A DNA stretch of 13,973 nucleotides from Veillonella sp. (GTDB lineage Bacteria > Bacillota > Negativicutes > Veillonellales > Veillonellaceae), in assembly GCF_015058545.1 (NCBI RefSeq), contig NZ_SVCB01000029.1, forward strand, positions 1 through 13,973, written 5' to 3'. This document shows, piece after piece, positions 7,322 through 13,563 of this stretch. The position numbers were made by a program, and so were the translations under genes. The notes under the pieces are model-generated. The model saw only the letters and a program-made list of their open reading frames with translations. It was not told the DNA's origin and did no database searches. Each line of letters begins with the position of its first letter. The first letter of the stretch is position 1.

Positions 7322-8113
7322 ATGAGCTCAGCAGATACTCAATACTTAGCGATTGTGGAACGCATTTTGAAGGATGGTTATTATGCCAATAACCGCACCG
7401 GTATTCCTACCTATAAATTACCGCACCAAATGATGCAATTCGATTTGAGTAAAGAATTTCCTATTTTGACGACTAAATTTGTGGCGTTCAAGACAGCTGT
7501 TAAAGAACTTTTATGGATTTGGCAGAAGCAGAGTAATGATGTGAAAGAGTTGCAGGCTATGGGCGTTCACGTATGGGACGAATGGATGCGCGAAGACGGC
7601 ACCATCGGCAAAGCGTATGGCTATCAACTGGCTAAGTACAAGCAAGTGGACAATTTACTTCGCATGTTAAAAGAAGATCCGCAGAGCCGCCGCATGATTG
7701 TTACTTTGTGGAATATTGAAGATTTGCCGGACATGGCTTTGCAGCCTTGTGCGTATGAAACCTTATGGGATGTGGAAGGAGACCGCTTGAACTGTATGCT
7801 CGTACAGCGTAGTGGCGACATGGGCCTTGGCGTGCCGTTTAACATGACCCAGTACGCCACGCTTGTATACATGATTGCTCATGTAAGCGGTTTGAAACCG
7901 GGGCAATTTACCCATATTATCAACAACGCTCACATTTATGAAAACCACGTGGAGGCGTTGAAGACACAGCTGACCCGCTTGGAAGAAGCAAAACCGGCAC
8001 CATCTTTATGGATTAATGATAAGGTACAAAACTTTTATGACTTCACGGCTGATGATGTGAAGCTGGAAGGGTACGAACATTTAGGAAAATTACCGATGGA
8101 GGTGGCCGTATAA
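7322..8113 (+). CDS. thyA: Thymidylate synthase ThyA (Bacillus ThyA-like type)
   Basis: This 263-aa cytoplasmic enzyme converts dUMP to dTMP using methylene-tetrahydrofolate and leaves dihydrofolate. The catalytic cysteine is C143 in LQPCAYETLWD. The phosphate-binding QRSGDMGLGVPFN and the substrate loop NNAHIYENHV are present, as is RTGIPTYK near residue 25. The residue after the catalytic Cys is Ala rather than the usual His. The block ELLWIWQKQSNDV and the C-terminal VAV resemble the B. subtilis ThyA branch, which also lacks that His, so I read this as a subfamily trait rather than inactivation. AAGGAG lies 6-7 nt before the ATG. The stop overlaps the folA start in TAATG, so translation is probably coupled, which fits the shared folate cycle. 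Confidence 0.97.
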   Translation: MSSADTQYLAIVERILKDGYYANNRTGIPTYKLPHQMMQFDLSKEFPILTTKFVAFKTAVKELLWIWQKQSNDVKELQAMGVHVWDEWMREDGTIGKAYGYQLAKYKQVDNLLRMLKEDPQSRRMIVTLWNIEDLPDMALQPCAYETLWDVEGDRLNCMLVQRSGDMGLGVPFNMTQYATLVYMIAHVSGLKPGQFTHIINNAHIYENHVEALKTQLTRLEEAKPAPSLWINDKVQNFYDFTADDVKLEGYEHLGKLPMEVAV

Positions 8114-8604
8114 TGTTAGCGATGATCGTGGCACGGGCGAAGCATAATGTGATTGGCAAAGACAATCAGCTTATTTGGCATTTGCCGAAAGATTTGCAGT
8201 ATTTTAAAAAACTGACCACCGGTCATGTTATCATCATGGGCCGTAAGACCTTGGAATCACTGCCGTTTTTACTTCCCAATCGTGAACATTGGGTAGTGAC
8301 GCGTCAAACCGACTATGTACCGCCTTATGAAGGGGTACGCGTATTTACATCACCGGAAGCGGCCGCGGCGGAAGCGGCTAAGCTCGATGTTGCCTATTGC
8401 ATCGGCGGGGCACAGATGTATGAATCGTTTATGCCTTACGCAGATGTTCTCTATGTTACGGAAATCGAGCATGAGTTTGAAGGGGATGCATATTTTCCGA
8501 CTATTGATTTGAATGTCTTTGAAGTGGTAGAATCAATTCCCGGTGAAGTGGACGAGAAAAATCCATGGCCATTTAGTTTTGTAACGTATCGTCGAAAGGA
8601 GTAG
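8113..8604 (+). CDS. folA: Dihydrofolate reductase
   Basis: This 163-aa enzyme reduces dihydrofolate to tetrahydrofolate with NADPH, recycling the product made by ThyA. Residues sit at E. coli DHFR positions: W22, the catalytic acid D27 and F31 in IWHLPKDLQYFK, then GRKT (43-46). The NADPH motif IGGAQMY and the C-terminal strand (FSFVTYRR) follow. Length is normal (about 160). Its ATG shares one base with the thyA stop and is preceded by GGAGG inside thyA (8098-8102). tex begins 3 nt after its stop, with AAAGGAG overlapping the folA stop region. No trimethoprim-resistance-type divergence is evident, but the antibiotic phenotype cannot be read from sequence alone. Confidence 0.96.
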   Translation: MLAMIVARAKHNVIGKDNQLIWHLPKDLQYFKKLTTGHVIIMGRKTLESLPFLLPNREHWVVTRQTDYVPPYEGVRVFTSPEAAAAEAAKLDVAYCIGGAQMYESFMPYADVLYVTEIEHEFEGDAYFPTIDLNVFEVVESIPGEVDEKNPWPFSFVTYRRKE

Positions 8605-8607
8605 TTC

Positions 8608-10101
8608 ATGTTGGAAAAGATGTCCCAATATATTGCGGCCGAATTAGGAGTTAATCCTTGGCAGGTAAAGGTGGCCGTTGAATTATTGGATGAAGGGAAC
8701 ACGGTTCCTTTTATCGCCCGTTATCGTAAGGAAAAAACGGGGGAATTAAAAGATGAGCAACTTCGTGAAATCGAAGAACGCATTAAATATTTGCGCAATT
8801 TGGAACAGCGCCGTGAAGAAATTGTCCGCTCCATTACGGAACAGGAAAAAATGACGCCTGAATTGGCCACGGCTATCGAAGGGGCTATGAAGCTCCAGGA
8901 ATTGGAAGATTTATATTTGCCTTATCGCCCTAAGAAGCGTACCCGTGCCTCCATTGCTCGTGAACGTGGGTTAGAGCCGTTGGCACAATTAATGCTGGCT
9001 GATACTACCGAGGATACAACGAGCACGATTGAAAGCTTAACGGCTCCATTCATAACGGAAGAAGTGCCTGACAGCGAGGCAGCCTTGCAAGGCGCCATGG
9101 ATATTGTGGCAGAAGATGTAAGTGACCGTGCCGATTTCCGTGCGTACTTGCGTGATGCTATTTGGCGTCAGGGCAAAGTTAAAACCGTAATGGTGGGCGA
9201 TGAAGATACGGCGGAAACCGATGAAGTTCGTCAAGTATTCTTGAAATACGCCGACTATGAAGAGCCGATTCATCAATTACCGTCCCATCGTATTTTAGCT
9301 ATTAATCGCGGTGAAAAATTAGGCGCCCTTAAAGTAACTTTGACCGCACCTGATGAAAAATATATCGAATACATGGTAAAGGCTATGCCGGAAACGGGCG
9401 TAGCAGCTTTAAAAGAATTTAAAGCCATAGCGGTGGCCGATGCGTATAAACGCCTTATCTTTCCGGCCATGGAGCGTGAAATTCGTAAGACCTTAACGGA
9501 AAATGCCGATGAACAGGCTATCAAGGTATTCGGGACCAATCTTCGCAATCTCTTATTACAGCCGCCGTTGGCCGGGCATGTCATTATGGGCCTTGATCCG
9601 GGCTATCGCATGGGCTGTAAAATGGCTGTCATCGATGCACAGGGGAATGTGCTCGACCAAGGCATTTACCATCTTACGTCCGGTGAGCGCGGTAAGGAAG
9701 CGGCCAAAAAAGATATGGCCGCCTGCATTCGTAAGTGGAAAGTTACCTTGTTATCCATCGGTAACGGTACAGCCTCTTATGAAACAGAACAATTTGTTTC
9801 CCAATTGATTGAAGAAGAGCAATTGGATTGCCACTATATCATTACCAATGAAGCGGGTGCTTCCGTTTATTCTGCCTCTAAATTGGCTATCGAAGAATTA
9901 CCGGATCTTGATGTATCTATTCGTGGCGCCGTGTCCATTGCGCGTCGTGTACAGGATCCGTTGGCAGAATCCGTTAAAATCGACCCGAAATCCATAGGGG
10001 TGGGCCAGTACCAACATGATGTTAACCAGAAGCAATTGAGTGAAACCTTGGATCAAGTGGTGGAAACCGTAGTAAACCATAGTAAACCATGTGGGCGTTG
10101 A
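8608..10101 (+). CDS. tex: Tex N-terminal fragment (Tex_N and YqgF-like domains)
   Basis: As sequenced this frame encodes 497 aa. It contains the Tex N-terminal helical region, including NTVPFIARYRKEKTGELKDEQ-type family sequence around 31-51, and the YqgF/RNase H-like domain from about residue 325 (HVIMGLDPGYRMGCKMAVID). The conserved KSIGVGQYQHDVNQ follows near residue 466. The last six residues (SKPCGR) come from the shifted frame and are not Tex-like. The start ATG has AAAGGAG 6 nt upstream, overlapping the folA stop. If translated, the product would lack the HhH and S1 nucleic-acid-binding domains and is probably unstable or inactive. Confidence 0.85.
   Translation: MLEKMSQYIAAELGVNPWQVKVAVELLDEGNTVPFIARYRKEKTGELKDEQLREIEERIKYLRNLEQRREEIVRSITEQEKMTPELATAIEGAMKLQELEDLYLPYRPKKRTRASIARERGLEPLAQLMLADTTEDTTSTIESLTAPFITEEVPDSEAALQGAMDIVAEDVSDRADFRAYLRDAIWRQGKVKTVMVGDEDTAETDEVRQVFLKYADYEEPIHQLPSHRILAINRGEKLGALKVTLTAPDEKYIEYMVKAMPETGVAALKEFKAIAVADAYKRLIFPAMEREIRKTLTENADEQAIKVFGTNLRNLLLQPPLAGHVIMGLDPGYRMGCKMAVIDAQGNVLDQGIYHLTSGERGKEAAKKDMAACIRKWKVTLLSIGNGTASYETEQFVSQLIEEEQLDCHYIITNEAGASVYSASKLAIEELPDLDVSIRGAVSIARRVQDPLAESVKIDPKSIGVGQYQHDVNQKQLSETLDQVVETVVNHSKPCGR
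10071..10090 (+). repeat. Perfect 10-bp tandem duplication (AGTAAACCAT x2) in tex
   Basis: Two exact, adjacent copies of AGTAAACCAT occur at 10071-10080 and 10081-10090. The extra 10 bp is the only change needed to join the two Tex reading frames. Ten is not a multiple of three, so gain or loss of a copy toggles the gene off or on. Confidence 0.95.
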
Positions 10102-11059
10102 ACTCAATACAGCATCGCCGGCCATTTTGGAACATGTAGCAGGGATTTCCGGCGCCGTAGCTAACAACATCGTAACCTATCGTAAAGATAACGGCGTTTT
10201 TCACAATCGCAAAGAATTGTTAAAAGTTAAACGCTTGGGACCGGCCGCCTTTACGCAATGTGCCGGGTTCTTACGCATTAAGGACAGCGACAATCCGCTA
10301 GATAATACGCCGGTTCATCCGGAATCCTATGAGTTGGCCGAAACGATTATTAACAATTTAGGCTATGCGTTAGAAGATTTAAATGATAAAGCGAAACTGG
10401 CTGATTTCCATACGAAGCTGGCCTTGGTTGATGCGGAAACCGTTGCTAAAGAATTGGATGCGGGCGTGCCGACGGTGCGTGATATTTTGGACGCTTTGGC
10501 AAAACCGGGCCGCGACCCGCGTGAAGATTTGCCGGCGCCAATGACGCGTAAACACATCATGAGCTTGGAAGACGTAAAGGTGGGAACTGTTGTAAAGGGG
10601 ACGGTTCACAATGTGGTAGATTTTGGCGCTTTCGTTGACTTCGGTTTAAAAGTTAACGGCCTCTTGCATCGCAGCGAATTCTGTCGCCGAGACCAACATC
10701 CGTCCGATGTCTTGGCTGTAGGCGATATTATTGAAGCGGAAATTATTTCCGTTGAGCCGAAACGCAATCGTATTGGCCTCTCTATGAAGGCATTACGTGA
10801 TAAAGAAAAAGCCGCTGCTGCCGTAGCGGCCGGTGATGATTCACAGCAGAATAATCGCAATGGCGATAATCGCGGTAATCGCCGCGATAATCAAGGTGGT
10901 GAAAATCGCAACCGCAATAATCGTCGTGACGGCCGCAATCAGGATCGTAATGCTGCCAATAATCGTGATGGCCGTCAAGGAGATCGCCATAACCGCCGTA
11001 ATGATGACCGTCGTAATCGCAACGATAATCGCGGCGGGCGCAACAACCAAAATCGTTAA
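10091..11059 (+). CDS. tex: Tex C-terminal fragment (HhH and S1 domains, Asn/Arg-rich tail)
   Basis: This frame gives 322 aa if opened at the GTG at 10091, but no Shine-Dalgarno precedes it, so independent translation is doubtful. Weak coupling to the overlapping upstream stop is possible. Residues 1-60 carry the helix-hairpin-helix block (VELNTASPAILEHVAGIS). Residues about 161-234 are an S1 RNA-binding domain (VGTVVKGTVHNVVDFGAFVDFG). Residues 252-322 are a low-complexity Asn/Arg/Asp/Gly tail. Tex proteins are usually about 720-780 aa, so the intact 813-aa form would be long because of this tail. An intrinsic terminator follows about 80 nt after the stop. Confidence 0.75.
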   Translation: MGVELNTASPAILEHVAGISGAVANNIVTYRKDNGVFHNRKELLKVKRLGPAAFTQCAGFLRIKDSDNPLDNTPVHPESYELAETIINNLGYALEDLNDKAKLADFHTKLALVDAETVAKELDAGVPTVRDILDALAKPGRDPREDLPAPMTRKHIMSLEDVKVGTVVKGTVHNVVDFGAFVDFGLKVNGLLHRSEFCRRDQHPSDVLAVGDIIEAEIISVEPKRNRIGLSMKALRDKEKAAAAVAAGDDSQQNNRNGDNRGNRRDNQGGENRNRNNRRDGRNQDRNAANNRDGRQGDRHNRRNDDRRNRNDNRGGRNNQNR

Positions 11060-11139
11060 AAACGCCATGAACCGGCACCGTTTGAAAATAACAACATAAC
11101 AATCGTATATAGTAAGAAAAAATAGGATAGTTTTTCATA

Positions 11140-11192
11140 AAGATAACCAAATTAGAAAAAAAATAGGTATTCTGATTTGGTTATCTTCTTTT
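11140..11192 (+). terminator. Intrinsic terminator of the recQ-thyA-folA-tex operon
   Basis: AAGATAACCAAAT (11140-11152) pairs perfectly with ATTTGGTTATCTT (11175-11187). A G-U pair and four more pairs (AGAA 11154-11157 with TTCT 11170-11173) follow, closing a 12-nt A-rich loop. The trailing T-rich run CTTTT (11188-11192) completes the terminator. Between the tex stop and this hairpin (11060-11139) I see nothing else. Confidence 0.85.
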
Positions 11193-11206
11193 GTTTGTGA
11201 TATAAT
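11177..11206 (+). promoter_or_regulatory. Promoter of the DEAD-box helicase gene
   Basis: A consensus -10 TATAAT (11201-11206) is extended by TGA (11198-11200). A partial -35 TTGGTT (11177-11182) lies 18 nt upstream and overlaps the descending arm of the preceding terminator. The start would be near 11213, giving a leader of about 60 nt. Confidence 0.65.
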
Positions 11207-11274
11207 ACTAGAATGCGCCGACGAAAATTAGACGAAAATAAGATTGATTTACATAAGGAGGACTCATATAGTTC

Positions 11275-12846
11275 ATGCTTGAAAAATTTGAAGAATTACA
11301 GATTAGCGAGCCCATTTTACGGGCTTTAAATGATATGGGGTTTGAAGAACCTACACCGATTCAGAAGGAAGCCATTCCTGTGGCAATGAGCGGCTTAGAC
11401 ATGATTGGCCAGGCTCAGACCGGTACCGGTAAAACTGCCGCTTTCGGTATTCCTGCATTGGAACAGGTGGATGAAAACCTTCGTGCCGTACAGGTTTTAA
11501 TTTTATCGCCAACCCGTGAATTGGCTATTCAAGTAGCGGAAGAACTCAACAAAATGGCACAGCACACTCATATCCAGGCCTTGCCTATCTACGGCGGTCA
11601 GGATATTCAGCGCCAATTCCGCAGCTTGCGCAAAAATCCTCAAATTATCGTCGCAACCCCGGGTCGTTTAATGGATCATATGGAACGCGGATCCATCAAT
11701 TTTGATAATGTAAAAGTAATTGTTCTTGATGAAGCGGATGAAATGCTTAACATGGGCTTTATTGATGACATCAATAAAATTTTGGCAGCCGTACCGGAAC
11801 AACGTCAGACATTGTTGTTCTCCGCTACTATGCCACCGGCCATCCAGACTTTGGCTGAAAACTACTTAAAAGAACCACGCCTTATTCGCATGAAACCGAC
11901 TCAGGTAACCATGGACTTAATCGAACAGTACTACATTGAAGTACAGGACCGTCAGAAGTTCGATTTACTATGCCGTTTACTCGACATGCAAGCCCCTGAT
12001 CTTGCCATCGTGTTCGGTCGTACGAAACGCCGTGTTGACGAAGTTACGGAAGGTTTGAAAAAACGCGGTTACATGGCTGAAGGTATTCATGGTGATTTAT
12101 CCCAGCAGAAACGTGACAGCGTAATTCGTCAGTTCCGTGAAGGTACTATCGATATCTTGGTAGCTACCGACGTAGCCGCTCGCGGTCTTGATATCAGCGG
12201 TGTAACTCATGTATATAACTATGATTTACCGCAAGACCCTGAAAGTTATGTTCACCGTGTAGGCCGTACCGGTCGTGCCGGTAAAGCAGGGATGGCGAAT
12301 ACCTTCGTTATTCCTCGTGAAATGGAACATTTACACGCTATCGAACGTTTGACTAAACGTAAGATTGCTCGTCGTAAAGCACCGTCTTTAGGCGAAGTAT
12401 TGGAAGGTCAGCAGAAATTAGCCGTTCAGAGCTTAATCAATATGGCTGATGATACGGAAAACCTCAAAGAATACCGTGCCAGTGCGGAAGAATTATTGAA
12501 TGATTTGGATTCCGTAACGTTGGTAGCGGCCGCTATTAAATTATTGACTAAAGAACCGGATACGACACCGGTAAACATTACGGAAGAAGCACCTTTACGT
12601 GTTCGTAAAAAACGCTCCTTCGGTAAAGACGGCCGTCGTCGTGACGGTCAGCGCAGCTCTCGCAGTTCCGATCGTCGCGGTGATCGCCGCAGCGGTGAAC
12701 GCAGTTTCCGTGACCGCAGTGGTCGTGATGATTCCCGTCGTGCCGGCGTAAATCGTTCCAAACGCCGCAATCCGGAAGGTCAAGGTCGCCGCGGTGGCCA
12801 GGAAGCACATAAGAGCGGTGCCTTTAAACCGTACTTCAAAGACTAA
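11275..12846 (+). CDS. cshA: DEAD-box ATP-dependent RNA helicase, CshA type
   Basis: This 523-aa RNA helicase is expected to act in mRNA turnover, ribosome assembly and cold adaptation. Its motifs in order are: Q motif (GFEEPTPIQ, 22-30), motif I AQTGTGKT (47-54), PTREL (79-83), TPGR, DEAD (152-155), SAT (183-185), ARGLD (302-306) and HRVGRTGR (327-334). The region after the core (ARRKAP, EVLEGQQ, AEELLNDLDSVTLVAAAIKLLTKEPD-like) matches the dimerization part of Gram-positive CshA. Residues 444-523 form a very basic Arg/Ser/Gly/Asp-rich disordered tail ending KPYFKD. The ATG follows AAGGAGG by a long 13 nt, and an in-frame TAG at 11269 rules out an earlier start. No terminator is visible after the stop, so some read-through into perR is possible. 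Confidence 0.95.
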   Translation: MLEKFEELQISEPILRALNDMGFEEPTPIQKEAIPVAMSGLDMIGQAQTGTGKTAAFGIPALEQVDENLRAVQVLILSPTRELAIQVAEELNKMAQHTHIQALPIYGGQDIQRQFRSLRKNPQIIVATPGRLMDHMERGSINFDNVKVIVLDEADEMLNMGFIDDINKILAAVPEQRQTLLFSATMPPAIQTLAENYLKEPRLIRMKPTQVTMDLIEQYYIEVQDRQKFDLLCRLLDMQAPDLAIVFGRTKRRVDEVTEGLKKRGYMAEGIHGDLSQQKRDSVIRQFREGTIDILVATDVAARGLDISGVTHVYNYDLPQDPESYVHRVGRTGRAGKAGMANTFVIPREMEHLHAIERLTKRKIARRKAPSLGEVLEGQQKLAVQSLINMADDTENLKEYRASAEELLNDLDSVTLVAAAIKLLTKEPDTTPVNITEEAPLRVRKKRSFGKDGRRRDGQRSSRSSDRRGDRRSGERSFRDRSGRDDSRRAGVNRSKRRNPEGQGRRGGQEAHKSGAFKPYFKD

Positions 12847-12883
12847 TCCTACCATATATAATTAGATTTGATGAGCGGTTATC

Positions 12884-12912
12884 TTGCCAAAGTATACTAA
12901 ATTTGCTATAAT
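12884..12912 (+). promoter_or_regulatory. Promoter of perR
   Basis: TTGCCA (12884-12889), a 17-nt spacer and a perfect TATAAT (12907-12912) preceded by TGC (an extended -10) make a strong promoter. Transcription would begin near 12919, inside the palindrome 12917-12939, leaving a leader of about 115 nt. Confidence 0.75.
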
Positions 12913-12916
12913 TACT

Positions 12917-12939
12917 TAACCAATAATTGTTATTGGTTA
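12917..12939. promoter_or_regulatory. Palindromic operator at the perR transcription start (candidate Per box)
   Basis: TAACCAATAA (12917-12926) and TTATTGGTTA (12930-12939) are a perfect 10-bp inverted repeat around TTG. Its core, CAATAAT-T-GTTATTG, partly matches the PerR/Fur-family box TTATAAT-N-ATTATAA. Lying across the predicted start site, it is well placed for repression, most simply autoregulation by the PerR encoded downstream. A second small repeat, AGAAT/ATTCT (12939-12952), follows directly. Confidence 0.5.
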
Positions 12940-12978
12940 GAATTGATATTCTGGTTAAAGCAACTTAGCTACAGGCAA

Positions 12979-12994
12979 CGTGCAGAGTTGCACG
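12979..12994 (+). other. Small stem-loop in the perR leader
   Basis: CGTGCA-GAGT-TGCACG is a perfect 6-bp stem with a 4-nt loop, within the roughly 115-nt perR leader. It can also pair differently (GCAAC 12975-12979 with GTTGC 12987-12991), so two exclusive folds exist. No T-run follows. Confidence 0.35.
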
Positions 12995-13033
12995 AAACAC
13001 TTTTAAATCCGAGTGGAGAGAGGATTGATTGCT

Positions 13034-13453
13034 ATGGATATTGCACAAAAACTGCGTTCCGAAGGTTACAAAGTAACCCCTCAACGTATTGCGATTTACC
13101 AAGTGCTTTATGGTCAAAATGAGCATCCAACGGCGGAAATGATTTATCAGAGTTTACGCCAAGATCATCCTACCATGAGTTTAGCAACCGTATATAAGAC
13201 GATGGAAATTTTTGAAAAAATCGGTCTTGTAAAAGTTCTTGATATTGGTGATGATTCCAGCCGCTATGACTGGGATACTCATAACCACCCTCATATGCGT
13301 TGCAGCGTATGTAATCGCGTTGATGATTTACACGATATGAATATGGAAGATACCTTAGCTGAAGTCGAAGCATTGAGTCACTACAAAGTGACCGGCCAGC
13401 AAATTACGTTTGAAGGTATTTGCCCTGACTGTTTGCGTAAAGGAACCCATTAA
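13034..13453 (+). CDS. perR: Peroxide-sensing Fur-family repressor PerR
   Basis: This 139-aa Fur-family metalloregulator has an N-terminal winged helix (VTPQRIAIYQVL, then SLATVYKTMEIF as recognition region) and a C-terminal metal/dimerization domain. With a constant offset of 6, every B. subtilis PerR metal ligand is present: H31 (H37), D79 (D85), H85 (H91), H87 (H93) and D98 (D104) for the sensing Fe/Mn site, and C90, C93, C130 and C133 for structural zinc. Asp at the D85 position favours PerR over Fur. The ATG at 13034 has GGAGAGAGGA 9 nt upstream. A GTG at 13013 would add seven residues overlapping that site and was not used. The operator at its promoter suggests autoregulation. It sits just before nfo, consistent with oxidative-stress defence. 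Fur or Zur remains a weaker alternative. Confidence 0.9.
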   Translation: MDIAQKLRSEGYKVTPQRIAIYQVLYGQNEHPTAEMIYQSLRQDHPTMSLATVYKTMEIFEKIGLVKVLDIGDDSSRYDWDTHNHPHMRCSVCNRVDDLHDMNMEDTLAEVEALSHYKVTGQQITFEGICPDCLRKGTH

Positions 13454-13455
13454 AC

Positions 13456-13481
13456 AAAAAGAGCCGCAAGGCTCTTTTTTT
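13456..13481 (+). terminator. Intrinsic terminator after perR
   Basis: AAAAAGAGCC (13456-13465) pairs with GGCTCTTTTT (13470-13479) around a GCAA tetraloop and runs into seven T. It begins 2 nt after the perR stop. It separates perR from nfo, which therefore probably has its own promoter. Confidence 0.93.
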
Positions 13482-13512
13482 GTTATAATTAAAAAGTAAC
13501 ATGAAATAAATT

Positions 13513-13521
13513 TGCTATAAA
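13513..13521 (+). promoter_or_regulatory. Extended -10 promoter of nfo
   Basis: TGC-TATAAA (TGC 13513-13515, -10 at 13516-13521) lies about 45 nt before the nfo start. No good -35 is visible. The 14 bases at 13507-13520 are identical to those spanning the perR -10 region (12898-12911). Confidence 0.45.
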
Positions 13522-13563
13522 ATTTTAAAATATATTGTATTAATTGTATCGAAGGAGAGTAGT

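Larger units (their letters stand above)
8608..11059 (+). pseudogene. tex: tex, split by a 10-bp tandem duplication
   Basis: The whole span is one Tex (YhgF) gene. Tex is an RNA/DNA-binding factor linked to transcription and RNA turnover. The reading frame shifts at the duplicated AGTAAACCAT (10071-10090). Reading through with a single copy gives VVNH-VGVELN, the expected Tex sequence, and 813 continuous codons. As sequenced, frame 1 ends at TGA 10099-10101 and the rest lies in the next frame. No slippery heptamer was seen at the junction, so programmed frameshifting is unlikely. Options are a genuine inactivating mutation, a reversible slippage switch, or an assembly error. Confidence 0.85.

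Noticed and set aside
10060..10101. Programmed ribosomal frameshift in tex
   Set aside because: No slippery heptamer or supporting structure was seen at the junction. An exact 10-bp duplication explains the shift fully.
10841..11150. Minus-strand open frames opposite the tex tail
   Set aside because: Their composition (His/Tyr/Asp or Ile/Ala/Thr runs) is the antisense reflection of the Asn/Arg repeats. They have no ribosome sites or recognisable domains.
13013..13033. GTG start for perR
   Set aside because: It covers the Shine-Dalgarno of the ATG at 13034, and the added residues do not fit the family.
13483..13498. Per box upstream of nfo (TTATAAT)
   Set aside because: Only one half-site matches, and the second half is AAAAAGT rather than ATTATAA. 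It overlaps the sequence just after the perR terminator.
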